A stretch of 64,000 bases of DNA from Marasmius tenuissimus. Taxonomy: Eukaryota > Basidiomycota > Agaricomycetes > Agaricales > Marasmiaceae. The position numbers were made by a program, and so were the translations under genes. Below the pieces are notes generated by a model. That model made no database searches, was not told where the DNA came from, and saw only the letters and a program-made list of their open reading frames with translations. Positions within the stretch are counted from its first letter, which is position 1. Each line of letters begins with the position of its first letter. This document shows positions 22,464 through 34,711 of this stretch, piece by piece. The stretch lies in assembly GCA_029532415.1 (NCBI GenBank), contig JAQOTA010000071.1, forward strand, positions 1,984,001 to 2,048,000, in the 5' to 3' direction.

Positions 22464-23960
22464 ATGTCAGAAGAAACTACAGAAAACAAACTGGCCCGCG
22501 TCAATCAAACAGAAACACGGTAGGCTCGCTTCAGATATCCTCTTTTGCTTTGTTCGAAGTCTTACCCAGGCCCAAGCGCTCGCGTCGAGTTGCCCACTGC
22601 AAACCAAGAGCGCGATGGTCACAGCTCGGATGAGGATGAAGAGAAAGAGGAACCTTATGAGATCGAGGAGGGCGATTCTCTAGCGGATTGGCCAGATGAA
22701 ACAGAGGTGAGCACGCGAGTCAAAATCATCGAGAGACTTCAACCACTCACACACGATCGGTTACTAGGAATTAGAGCTCGTTCACTCGCGTATAGGATCA
22801 TTGGACGAGTTGAGACTTCCGAGATTTGCTCAGCACTTGAAAAAGCTTTGCCTTCGCCAGAATCATATCTCTCGATTGGATCCAGAGGTCTTTCACCAAT
22901 TGACGAAACTTGAGGAAGTGGATTTGTACGATAATAAGGTCAAGGATGTTGGAACTGCGTTGGATGAACTATCGAACCTTTCGTGAGTATTCGTGCTCTC
23001 TGTCTCCGTAGAACTTTGACTGAATGGACGTTTAGCATTCTCGACCTCTCCTTCAATCTCCTGAAAGCTGTTCCAGAGGCGCTGAACCACCTACACGCAC
23101 TAGAAACGGTCTATTTCGTGCAGAACAGGATATCGAAGATAGCAAATCTCACCTCTTTGACGTCGCTGCGCAGCCTTGAGCTGGGTGGAAACCGAATACG
23201 GGTATACCCTTTAGCATGCTTATTGTTCGCGCTGTACTGAACAATATCCCAGAAAATAGAGAATCTGGAGGGTCTAGTGAATTTGGAAGAACTTTGGCTC
23301 GGGAAAAACAAGATCACAAAGCTGGAGGTCAGTCTGATAGCTCTACTGAAGATCTGTTGGCTGAGCGCACTTCGTAGGGTTTATCAGAGCTAAAGAAACT
23401 AAAGATTCTCTCGATGCAATCGAATCGAATCACGGTCATCGAAGGCATAGACGACCTAGTGAATCTGGAAGAGTTGTATCTCAGTCATAATGGCGTCAAG
23501 AAACTTGAAGGCTTAGAGAATAACGTACGTGGATTATTGCTGCAGGTCGACTCGAGGTTGACTTGCATGTAATAGAAAAAGCTCAGGACACTCGATGTTG
23601 GAGCTAACTTCATATCTGCTATCGAAAATATCTCGCATCTCACACAATTAGAAGAGCTCTGGGTGCGTGGTCCTCAATCAATCAACTTTTTATGGTTTCT
23701 CAATGGCTTCCCTCGCATAGATGAACGGAAATCAGATACCCGACTTGCTCGCTCTAGATTCACAATTGGCTCACATAGATACTTTGGAGACGATATATCT
23801 AGAAGCGAATCCATGCCAACAGAACGATGTGACTGGATACCGCAGGAAGATCATGTTGGCACTGAAGCAGCTGAAACAAATTGACGCAACGTATGTTTCT
23901 CTAGACTCTAGCAGCTTTCAACGTCTGACGAAATACACGGACAGATACGTGAAAGTATAA
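22464..23960 (+). CDS. sds22: SDS22, leucine-rich-repeat regulator of protein phosphatase 1
   Basis: Nine exons: 22464-22519, 22577-22706, 22768-22982, 23036-23201, 23253-23327, 23378-23524, 23576-23662, 23721-23890, 23945-23960, giving 353 residues. An acidic N-terminus (DEDEEKEEPYEIEEGD) is followed by ELELVHSRI, the start of an array of about eleven SDS22-type LRRs with L-x-x-L-x-L-x-x-N-x-I spacing (for example LRSLELGGNRI, LEELWLGKNKI, LKILSMQSNRI). The LRRcap ends in LEANPCQQNDVTGYRRKIM and a final DATYVKV. SDS22 binds the PP1 catalytic subunit and controls its maturation and nuclear function in mitotic exit. It lies 298 bp upstream of PRMT5 in the same direction. Confidence 0.95.
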
Positions 23961-24258
23961 TCCATCTCCCACGTACAACAATCTAGGACGATGTAGACTA
24001 GTAGTACCCACCTGTGTATCTTATTCGGGTAATGACTGTCACTGGCATTTGCTGCCGTGAGCTTGTACGACCGTAACCACCGTGTCGTATTTAACTTGTA
24101 TTCATCCAATCTTTCGTGGTAGACCTGAGGCCTGAGTCCTCAGCTCAGCCCGAGCTACACGCGCACTGGCGAAAAAATGATCGTTCCAGACGCGATCACT
24201 GACATGACCTCGTTCTCGTTCTCTTTTCTTACCCATCACCAATCGACTACCTGACCAA

Positions 24259-27200
24259 ATGTCGACATGGGCTCCATCTGCATCAATATCGACCAGGATT
24301 ACCCTCTCTGATATCGTTCAAACCACGCATTCTCCGGATCCGGCTTATGAAACGCCTGTTTTACAGCTCATCTCCGAATCGCGATCAAAAGGCTACGATA
24401 GCGTTTGTCTGCCATTAACAACCGATGCTTGGAAGAAACGATGGACAGATATGTGTATTGTTCCTGAAACAGCAGGTGATGAAAAACGGAAAAGAGAGAG
24501 TCGTCGGGAGAGCAGGATGTTTGTCAGTCGGGACACTACTGCTGACAAGAAAGCTGAGAAGTGGAGAGAAAATCCGTGCTTTGAGCTTGACGAGGTCACT
24601 ATAACGAGACTTGGTCTGTGGTATACCCTTCTCCGAACTGCGATCGAAGGTTTAACGGAAGCTTCCTCGTCAGATGAAGCCCAAAATGTGACTGCCATAA
24701 TTTCCGAGTGGTTGGAACTTGACACCGAGGATGATTGGATTCGCTGTGATGCTGAAATTGTATGTTCAGCGCCTCATTTTGCGGAGTATGTTTAAAATCA
24801 TCGTTTACTCTGCAGGCTCTCCAGCAAGAACTAGCCTATGCTTCATATCTGAACATCCAGACCGCAATCTTGCCACCTCCACGAAACCGTGAATACGTCT
24901 CGTCGTATGCAAGAATCATCAACGCGTGCCTCCGGAAGATTCCCTACATGAACTTAGCTGTTCGTCTTCCTGTTTATGACCCCCATGCGATACAAGACCC
25001 CGCCAGACCATCCACATCCGTACCAGGGACGCCTCGGTCAGGGATCTTTCCGGGCGGACTGAAGTTAGTCAATCCAGCAAAGTCACTGGAGGCGCAGATA
25101 GACGCAGCATGGGAAGTCTGGGATCTCATACGGACCATATGTGAATATAACACACGTTTATCCTTGGGTGAGTGGGGAAGTTGATCATCCGACTATCCCC
25201 CCACTGACTTCTTCTCTTAACCAAAGCTCTCGATTTAGGACCCCCACTTCCGCCCAGCTTGAGTGTGTTGAGCAAATGGTCAGCAGAATCCGTCCGATAT
25301 ATCTTCCTGCCCGCCTCCACTTTCATCGCCAACGCCAAGGGATATCCAGTTCTCCCCAAGCCCACGCAGACGTTCATTAGGGATTCCATGGCGGTATGTC
25401 GCTTACTCAGAACTCGTCACAGATGTATCTTGAATCTGGGTAATAGCACAGACCAAACATTGTCCTTGCAAACGTTTCCTCAAGTTTACACTCTCGTGGA
25501 GGAGAGGATGCTTATTCACAATACATCAAACATCTAGAAACCACCAGTCCCATCGTGCAGTCCACCAAGACCGCTGGTACCGTTGAGAACTTTGCCCAAG
25601 GCTATCAGGACTTTCTTCAGGCCCCCCTCCAGGTAGGCACTCCTGCATTATAGACCTTTTCATAATTGACAATTGTGCAAAAGCCTCTGATGGATAATTT
25701 GCACTCTATCACGTACGAAACATTCGAGCAAGATCCCGTCAAGTACAGGAATTACGAAGAGGTAAGTGAGGTGAATTGTTCGATGCGGGTCACATTGAAT
25801 TCTGAGATCGGTCTCAACAGGCCATTTACGCGGCATTGATGGATCTTCCTCAGGGAACTAGAATGTAGGGAGACTCGATAATCCATGACGTACGCTTCGC
25901 TGACCTCTAGCAGAGTTATCTGTGTTGCTGGCGCAGGCCGAGGACCTCTTGTCGCGAGGAGTCTAAAGGCGATTGACAGGTCGAAACGCAATGCCTTCAT
26001 TTACGCAGTGGAAAAGAACCCAAATGCCTACGTCACGTTAGTTGCATCTCCTCTATCCTCTGATTCGTTTCCCTGACGTATCCTTCGTAGTTTGCAGAAC
26101 AGACTACGTTCAGAGTGGCAAAGAAAAGTCGAGCTGCTTTTTGGTGACATGCGACAAGTGAATATACCCGAGAAGGCGGATATTCTTGTCAGCGAGTTGT
26201 TGGGATCCTTTGGAGACAACGAACTCAGCCCGGAGTGTCTGGATGGAGCGATAAGGTTCTTGAAACGTGAGGTTCCATTTTGAGCACACGCTTTTCGACT
26301 ACTCGTTAACCAAACTCCTTTTCAGCCGGCGGTATCTCGATACCTTCGTCATACACTGCCCACTTAGCGCCTTTGTCATCCTCTAAGCTTTATAACGAAG
26401 CACGGTCGGTCAAAGACCTTAAGAGCTTGGAGACACCGTATGTGGTGATGTTCCAGGCTGTGAGCATTCTTAGCGGAGATGGAGGAGGCGCCAGCGGGAA
26501 GTGCGGACTCAAAATACAGGAATGCTGGGAGTTTGAGCACCCAAGACGTGATGGTGTGCTCAACGAACAAGGTCGGCCATTGTCATGACATGGCACTCAG
26601 ACCGGCGATTGATGCTGTAATACGTCCAAATAGGTCTCCCACCCACGAACACTCATAATACTCGCTCAGCCAAGCTGAGTTTCCACATACCGCACGCCGG
26701 CGTTTTGCAGTGCGTCTTCTTTCTCATAACAGAGGGCACCTCGTATTGACCATGATGCACGCTAGTGGGCTCGCAGGATACTTTGAGGCTGTCTTGTATG
26801 GAAACATTGGACTCAGCATTCATCCCCTACGCAAGGATTCCATATCGAAAGATATGCTCAGCTGGTTTCCATTATTCTTCCCGCTTCGAGTAGGTTCTTG
26901 ATTCTTCGACGTGAAGTCCAACCGCGCAATCTAAAATACAACACAGGAACCCCTCTACCTTCCGAGTAACTCTGAATTGCATGTTTCCATCTGGCGACTA
27001 ACTAACCAACGACAAGTCTGGTATGAGTGGCACGCGGAGTCGTTCTTGTCGATCCAAGGCACATCGTTTGAGTTGTCGACCAGTCTATCTACCCCGTCCC
27101 TTGGATCGACACCTCGTGCCAACAGTATATTGACCATGTCACCGTCGCCAGCGGCTCCGAGTCCCCTCATCGACGCGATTGAGATTCCGCTTGAACGGAG

Positions 27201-27309
27201 GGCGCACAAAGAAGACGCGGAGCCTTCCCGAATGATGAATGGACTATTGAAGATTGGGCATACTGGACTTCATAACGCAGATGGACGTAGTAGTTGGATC
27301 GGACTCTAA
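24259..27309 (+). CDS. PRMT5: Protein arginine methyltransferase 5 (type II, symmetric)
   Basis: Twelve exons: 24259-24759, 24816-25167, 25227-25393, 25447-25632, 25684-25761, 25821-25864, 25914-26036, 26091-26266, 26326-26571, 26634-26709, 26766-26889, 26947-27309, total 811 residues. It makes symmetric dimethylarginine on Sm proteins, histones and others. An N-terminal TIM-barrel region carries [10 protein letters not shown]. The Rossmann fold follows with the SAM-binding [11 protein letters not shown] (GxGRGP), the acidic AVEKNPNA and the double-E loop [15 protein letters not shown]. The C-terminal beta-barrel includes [10 protein letters not shown] and WYEWHAE. Longer than human PRMT5 (637 residues) because of inserts in the N-terminal part and before the C-terminus (Ser/Pro-rich [10 protein letters not shown]). 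Cytosol and nucleus. High certainty. Confidence 0.95.
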
Positions 27310-27711
27310 AGGGTAATTTCATGTCGAATTTAGGGTGTGGGATTTGTGGGTTCAATCAAGTTTATACTGTTGGACACTCAAGATTCATATTGTTATTGCC
27401 GTTGTGGAAGAACCTTGAAGATTGCAGACATGGACTGAGAAAAAACATGTAGCACGCAGAATGGCCGTGGCACTGGTAGCGGGAAGAAAGAATGACACGA
27501 GCACGTGATACACGCGATTCCATGTGGCCCAATCAGCACGTGGCTTTTGGCCCAAAAGAGTTTAGGCTTTTTTCCTTGGTTCTCCGAATCTCCCTCCGAC
27601 GAGAGACCAGTTGAGAAGCCAATTCCTGGTTCCTCTTATTTCCATTCAGCTACAACACCTTACGACCCACCTACATCCACACCTCTCAGTATACGACTTG
27701 CTCACGACGAA
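27310..27711. other. Intergenic region upstream of giant acidic protein
   Basis: About 400 bp holding the PRMT5 3' end and the next promoter. CACGTG motifs occur near 27500 and 27537. No gene. Confidence 0.4.
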
Positions 27712-30700
27712 ATGGCTTCCGTTGAGGTTCTCGACGATTCAGAAGTCGCCACTCCGCTTCATGAATCGACAGAGAAAGAGCAAATTATCCTACAGGCAGA
27801 GAACAGATCTTTCGACGACGGAGCTGCCCTGAATAAGGCGAAGGGGGACGGCATTGAGCAGCTCATCGTCAATGGTAAAGACGCGACTAACACCGAGGTG
27901 ATGGTAACAAATGAAGGATTGGACTTGCAGGTGAGTACTTATCGTGCATTCCCTATTACGTCGCAAGACACTCAAGTCAACTCGACAGGAAATGAAGGTT
28001 AAGGACGACGTCGGCGCGTCAATACAAGAACCTGAAGAGGCTAGCAACAGCACAGCTCTCGACCATGTCACCCCCTACGCAGTCATCCCTGACATTGCTG
28101 ACCAAGAACAGGTATGTGTACTCAATCATTTTGTCTTTCAAGATCGTTTATGAATTGAACGGAAGGAGAAGAAGCATGAGGAAGGTGTTTTGGCTGGTGA
28201 CGTTGCCAGCGACGCATCGCAGACAGAGGGAATTACAGAGTCGACAGATAAGGTCCGTATGACATTTAAACTGTACTTGAAAGCTCAGCTTAGGATACCA
28301 CATAGGAGCAGGAAATCATCAGTGCACCCGATGCTGATGCTGCAGAGGTTGAGAATGTGCAAACCAGGAGTGACACGAAGGCCTCAGAAACCGGGATTTC
28401 AGACGACGACGGTCTTCAGGTCAACTCTACTCCCCCCCTTGATGATACCTCCGTATCTCAACCCGAAGACAGTCACAATACGGAGATCACCTCAGAGACT
28501 CCCAACTCCTCCGCCACCGAGACCAAAGAAGATCCTCTCAGTGAGAAGACTGTCATTGACGATGCCACTCAAGTGTCCACTTCACAACCCACGGAAGCCT
28601 CGACTTCCCAGGACATAACTACTGCCGGGGAGAAGCCCACCGAGGCCATTCTAGATGAGGTGACGTCCGTCGCTGAACCAACCGCTGCACTCGAAGGTAA
28701 CACATCTGCCGCTCCCGAATTTACGGCTTCAGAGCCACTAGTGTCCGCCAGTGACGCCACAACGAAGAACGACGAATCACAAGCCTCCGAAGCGGCTTCC
28801 CTTTCTTCTGATGCTGCAGAGGTACCCATTGCCGCGACTGAGGAGGTGTCCAATGATGAAATGTCGCATGAGTTATCAAACGAAGCTCAGCCCCCAGCAA
28901 CTACTGATGCTGCACCTGAAGTTGCCGCCGATGTCGCCGTTTCCCATTCCGTACTCGACAGTATTCCCAAGGATGTATCCGATGAAGATCTCGCCAGAGA
29001 ACAGGCTGAGATCGTTCCCGAGCTGAGGGAGACGGCTCCAGAGAACGACGAAGGAGTGGAGAGCGGAGAGAAGGTCGCCGGAGAAGAGGAAACGGAGGTC
29101 TCTGTCGTGGATACGACTCCCGAGTTCAAGGTTGTCGGTGCACTCGCCCACGCACCCGACGCCACTGCCGCGGATCAGCTACCAGAAGAGACGAATACAG
29201 AAGACCAGTCTATCGCGCCACTCGAGACTGAACCGGCGAAGGCAGAGCTCGAAGGCAGATCAGAAGACAATCAATCTCTTCAGGTAGACACGAGTCAGGT
29301 GGGAGGGGAGAATGAGGGGGAGTTGAAAGACGGAGTGAAAGAGGACGCGGAGAAGGCGAACGCGGAAGCACAATCAGACGTTGAGGACGCGCTTCCCACT
29401 GCACCCGATACCGTTATTTCTGCAGAGGCGGAGAATGCCGATGCCGTGCAAGTCGAAGCACCGATTATTGCCCAAACCGAAGAGGAAGCCTCAAATGTTG
29501 AACCGGTCGATGAAACCGAGGCTGTTGGAGATGAGGTAGCTGTGGCGGGGTCTGGCGACGTGGAAGAGTCAGAGAATGCAAGAGAGAAGGTGAAAGAAGA
29601 ACCCGAGGCGGTGAAAGAGGAAACACCTGCCCCAGTTGAATCACTTCCCGAGAGCGATACCAGGATCGTCGATGCCGTTCCCCATGCTCCAGATACTACC
29701 GGACCGAATGACGAAACCAGAGGATCTAAGCCAACGGAAGAGAGCGACTCTGCTGTCGTTGAAGAGCTACCGGAAGACGAATCTCCCGCTGAGACTGCTT
29801 CTCTATCACCTTCCGAGGACACAACCCCATCGGTTAAGAACGACGAACAGGAGAATACTGGTACTGTCGAGACCACTCAAGTTGCCGAAGTGGTCGACTC
29901 GGGGGAAACCACGAAGGAGGGAGGAAAGTCGCTCCCAGAACTCGAGTCAAAGGTTGACGAGACTGTCGCTGACAGCGCTGCTGAGGAATCGAAACCTACG
30001 GAGGAGATGGTTTTCGCTGCCGCTGAAAACATCCAGCAGGAGCCGGCGCCAGTTGAGCCCTCACCTGTGGTCCCTGCGGAGGATGCCGCAGCCCCGATTA
30101 CGACAAGTGAGGAGCCAGTGGCCGCTCACGAGCCCGTACAAGATACCTTTGCCGCTGGAGACGTAAGAACGGATGCGACGATCGCAGAAGACGTTTCGCA
30201 GAAGCTCTTTGAAGGAGAGGAACGCCCTGTTGAATCACACCCTGAGACCGAGACCGGGGTTATCGATGCCGTTCCCCATGCTCCAGACACCACTTTCGCT
30301 GAGGTGGAAGAGGCTGAAGGACTCAATCCGGAAGAGGAGACTGTCTCTGCCTCCCCTACGCAGGATACGGACGAAGTCTCCATCAAGGATACGCCATCTG
30401 ACGGCGCCATTCCCGCGGGTGGGCAAGAGACGACTGAAGCTGATGAGCCAGTACAAGAAGTGTCAACTGTCGATGACGTATTGAAGGATACGACCATCGT
30501 TGACACTGTCGATCCTCTTGAAGCTGTAACGGAAGAATCGAAGGAGGGTCCTCAAATCGAATCGCTTCCTCTGACTGATACAAAGATTCTTGATGCTGTT
30601 CCTCATGCTCCAGACACCGCTGTCGCAGACCAAGGTGCTGCATTGATCGAGACCGACGACAAGCCTGTTGCCTCTATCGCCGAAGACCCCGCACAAGGGG

Positions 30701-33596
30701 ATGTCTCTGCAGAGAACTTGGCAGTCGAGGATGCTGTGACTTCCAGGACAGGCGAGGAGGAGACCACCACTGCCCCAGACATGGCTCAAGATATCATTCC
30801 TGCTGTTCAGCCATCGGGGGCTGCTCCTACGGAAGCTGATGAACCTGTACGGGAGGCGGTCGTCTCGACATCATCTGAGTCCGTCGAGGTGGATTCCAAG
30901 GTCGTCGACGCCATTCCTGCCGCTCCGGACACCTCCGTCCCAGATGGAGGTGATGAAACGTCCCAGCCTCTGGAAGCAGAAGCCACACGTGAAGAAGAAA
31001 CGATTGAAGTCAGTGAAGTTGACGAGATTGCTGAGCAAGCTCCTGTGGATGCTGTAGCGAAGGATGAAGAGACGGTAGCTGCACCAGCCGATTTTGAGGC
31101 CGAAGAGGAATCCGCGGATGCGGGCGAAGCAGGGCATGAGGACGAGGCAGAGGAAGATGACGAGGGTGATGGTGAGGAACCTATTATCCCTCCAAGACCC
31201 CGGCGGTTAACGGTCAGCGTTACCATAGAGCATGAGACGCATATCGATGAGGCTGCATCACACCAGTACACGCCCCCGGTCGACGAAGCAGACGATGCAG
31301 AAGAGGGTAGACAAGATGAGGAGGAAGAAACCACTGAACCGGTTCTCTCGCAATTGTCAGAAGCCGCTCTCGAGTCAACCAAGGAGATCGATATCTCAAG
31401 TTCGGGCGAGGAGAAGGTTTGCTCTTTGTTATGACTTGGGAGCACGAGGTACTGACATTTCCGAAGGTCCGAGATCTCCCCGAGTCAGAGGGGGTGTCGC
31501 ACCTATCAGTAGGAGAGGAAATTGAACGTCCGAAATCTCCTTGGACACCTTCGTACAGCGTCACCTCTCAAGGGCCTGGGACAACGGCGGAAGAGGATAT
31601 CCCCGAGATTGAACCGATTTCGGAAGCTCAAGCAACAGAAGAACCCATCCAGGCCGCGAAGGAGGTTCCGACGGTGAATGTTACTGTTTCAACCGCGACT
31701 CACCACGGGGACGCTACCCCTGAGGACAAGGTCTGTGCAGTCACTCCTTCGCATTTCTCCTTTATTGAAGGTCTCCTAGTTGTCACAGCCTGTGGAAGAA
31801 CCACCCCGTCCTACATCACCTTGGACCCCGTCGTACTCTGTCTCAAGGCAAGGCAGCCCAGCACCTCCATCCGCGGAGATATCGCAGGAAAACGAGGTCA
31901 AGATATCGGAAGGAGAAGATAGCACGGCATCTGAACCACCAACTGGAGCCTCCAAAGCGGACGACGAGGTCTCGGCGGCACCCCTTGTCGACAAAGATTT
32001 GGAAGAACCCACCGCTTCGACCTCCAAATCCGAGCAAACTACTGAGGACCAGTCTGATGTGGCCAAGGAAACTTCTTCCCATTCTCAACAGCTTGACTCT
32101 CTAGTCGAGCTATCTGAACCACAACAGGCCACTGCCGCGACGACCGTCACAGAAGAGCCTCCTGCAACTGAAGTATCCGAATCGCTCGGATCAACTGAAA
32201 CAGACGCACCCACAAACAATCTTCCCTCTGAGCCTATCATTGTCGATGTGAGTTTCTCGTTCACCAGCATCACCTGAAATGATCTCACTCTTTTTCCGTA
32301 GGGATCGGATACGGCTGTGGATACTGGTATTGCCAGGCCTACTTCCCCATGGCCCAAGTCCTACTCTGTTGCTCAACAAGGGAGCCCGCAACCTCCAAAA
32401 GCTAAACTCTCGGAAGATGAGGTTCAAGCTGAAAGTGCTCAATCAGAGCCTCAGGATCCAACGATAGAACAGCTCATAGAGGAACCTTCGCAATCGGTGG
32501 CCGTATCTGATGGTGCCAAACCCGAAGCTTCCACCGTGGAGGAAGTGTCAACCGCTTCCATCGAGCCTGAAGTCGGAGACGTATCCACGCACCGCACACT
32601 CGCTACAGAACCCCCTGCCGAGGAGACGCAATCGTCACCAGCGCTCGGTCTCGGGCCTGAATCTAAATCTCAATGGACTCCCTCCTACTCTGTTACGACC
32701 CAAGGGATGGAGGATTCCACTGGGGACTTAGCTACTGCTTCTACCTCTGCTCATACAGAGGAAATCAAGGATAATGATAAGGTCGAGGACGTTCATGTTG
32801 CGCCCGAGCCAGTGACAGCCGACGTGGCGAAGTCGAACACGGTGAGTTTTACTCTTTGGGCGGCCTCGTTGATGTTCATGGTTTCTCGTCCAACCAGCTC
32901 TCCGTTGATACCTCTGCTGCCTCAGCAGAGAGCATGCCGCAGCGCCCGCGCTCACCGTGGACACCATCGTATTCCGTTATGAGACAAGGAGCGGGTTCCA
33001 CAGATGCTCTTGGCGATGAGGCAGAGTTGGCTAAACTCGAGCAACTCCCAGCACCCGAAGTGCAGGTCATAGAGGTCAGTTAAAACCCACCCATTTTGTC
33101 TACAGTTAGTATATCTAACTGCCCCCTAGTCGACGACCCAAAACCCGCTTCCCACTGCACCTGACAGCAAAGCGTCGGAACCGTTCCCCACATCTGAGAG
33201 CTACGAGGAAGAAGGGTGAGTGTCCGACAATCGGCCTACAATTTCCTTCAAAAGTTGACAAATCCTTCCAGTTCCCTCACTTCGCTGGATACTGTCACGG
33301 ACAATAGAGATGCGCCTTCATCTCCGTCTGCTCGGTCGAGGCTCGAGTCTACAGCCTCCTCCTTGATGTTTCCCGGAGGTTGGTTCAGCAGAGCTCCTCC
33401 TGGTCGTGCTTCTTTGGACAATGCCAAGGGAGAATTCATCCCCAACAAGCCTGCGTCCCCTGTGGAAGCTACTACGCCCGGGCTCAACGAGGAAACCGCA
33501 ACGCCAACCAACGAGGCTACTCCAACCGCCGAACCCACATCCCCGACATCACCCACTGAGAAGGAGAAGAGGTCCAAATGGTGCGTTATCATGTGA
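27712..33596 (+). CDS. Giant acidic repeat protein with C-terminal CaaX prenylation box
   Basis: Not assigned to any family I know. Ten exons: 27712-27930, 27989-28111, 28166-28252, 28306-31416, 31467-31730, 31780-32247, 32302-32841, 32898-33074, 33130-33215, 33272-33596, about 1,799 residues. All internal exons but the last two are phase 0. Composition is dominated by E, A, T, S, D, P and V with almost no aromatic residues in the 1,000-residue central exon, so the protein is very acidic and probably disordered. Repeat A is ESLPxxDTxIxDAVPHAPDT and variants (29131, 29389, 29641, 30241, 30541, 30901, 33140). Repeat B is RPxSPWTPSYSVxxQG, five copies near exon starts. The C-terminus KEKRSKWCVIM joins a polybasic patch to a CaaX box predicted to be farnesylated, so membrane tethering is inferred. 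ATG 27712 is the first ATG after a pyrimidine-rich leader. Confidence 0.85.
29131..31000 (+). repeat. Repeat family A, 'DAVPHAPDT' modules
   Basis: At least six spaced copies in the large exon, centred near 29145, 29400, 29680, 30270, 30610 and 30920; a further one lies near 33150. Three copies share an extended form: E-S-L/H-P, five variable residues, then (I/V)-x-DAVPHAPDT. Spacing is 250-600 bp with acidic filler. Confidence 0.75.
31525..32995 (+). repeat. Repeat family B, 'SPWTPSYSVxxQG' modules
   Basis: Five copies near 31525-31575, 31804-31860, 32332-32388, 32662-32706 and 32938-32995. Core is R-P-x-S-P-W-T-P-S-Y-S-V-x-x-Q-G. The first, second, third and fifth each sit within the first 60 bases or so of a separate exon. 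They are the only aromatic-rich spots in the protein. Confidence 0.8.
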
Positions 33597-34645
33597 AAGA
33601 GTCTTTTCCTCTTGGGCCACGGGTCGCTCCCTTGCTTTTCGGTCACTAGTTTTATGATTCGCATCTATACTTGCTCTAATTACCACTACATCTCATTTGA
33701 ACCTCGAGCTCTAGGATAAATGGTACATAGTCGATACCCTTACCCTAGGATCTTTCGGAATGTCCTGCTCAATCTTCTCTTTCATATTACTACTGATCAT
33801 CACCCTTCGCGTACCTACCATTGCATACTTACGATTATTCATGACCTTTGACACGGTTTTCCTTTCCTCAACATTCAGTCGCAGCCGGAAATTGTGGATG
33901 AACTTGAAGGCGCGTGATGTCACTCAAAGCCGAGAGTCGCTTTTCCCTAGCTCCTTCGGATTCCGGAAGAACGACCAGCTTTACACATGTGCTCGCTCCT
34001 CGTCTACAACGGGACTCGGAGTCTTGGATTTACTCTTACTTTGATTTCCGGATCCGAACTTGGCTCAACAAGGCTCAACGGATACTCCGCAACGGCGTTC
34101 TGGGGCAGGGCCGCCCAGGGTCGGTATCTGGGGAGCCGTCTATAACTCCGCAACCAGCATCATAGATCATCATGTGCCCAACTTTTGCTTGATGATAGAT
34201 CTGTACGACGCTGAAGGACTGAATTATTATCATTTATCTTGGAGGAGAGCTGACAGTCTGCCGTCTCATAGGTTACTCCTAGAGGACAGGATGCTCCTGA
34301 CACTTATGTTTTTCCAATACTACGGTTCAGCAACCATCAACAGACTCAACATCATGTCCCCGATCCCGCTGTCCGTCTAACCTATGTTGTAGGCCTCATT
34401 CGCCATGAATATCCGTCGCCTCAGTTTTGTCGCGCGACGCGCATCATCATCACACGCCAAGTACCCTTGCAATTCCGAAGAGTTGTAAAATCCAACCAGG
34501 AAATCCCAGGACATGCCAGGGCCTGGGCCACCGACTAATACCCTCATGCGTACCTCCGTTCAGAATATCATAATTCTCATCCCTCTCGGCCCACACACCC
34601 TGGTGTATATCCGGGGTCCTGAAGACCGGACTTCTGGCAATTTTG
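33597..34645. other. Intergenic region
   Basis: About 1 kb. A 106-codon frame at 34060-34380 has no recognisable similarity. No gene is supported. Confidence 0.35.
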
Positions 34646-34653
34646 TATAAATA
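34646..34653 (+). promoter_or_regulatory. TATA box of beta-glucosidase gene
   Basis: TATAAATA, 66 bp before the start codon at 34712; spacing is typical for a regulated fungal secreted-enzyme gene. Confidence 0.6.
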
Positions 34654-34711
34654 CGGGCACTGGAAAAGAAGAGCAGCTCGTTGCAGGGACCCCATCATCA
34701 TCTGACCCAAT

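Noticed and set aside
28569..31445. Long minus-strand Ser-rich frames opposite the giant acidic protein
   Set aside because: Antisense shadows of Glu/Ala/Thr-rich codons, without splice or start context.
33570..33596. CaaX end as part of a mating pheromone precursor gene
   Set aside because: Basidiomycete pheromone precursors are short; here the CaaX exon joins in phase to a very long coding region with matching composition and repeats.
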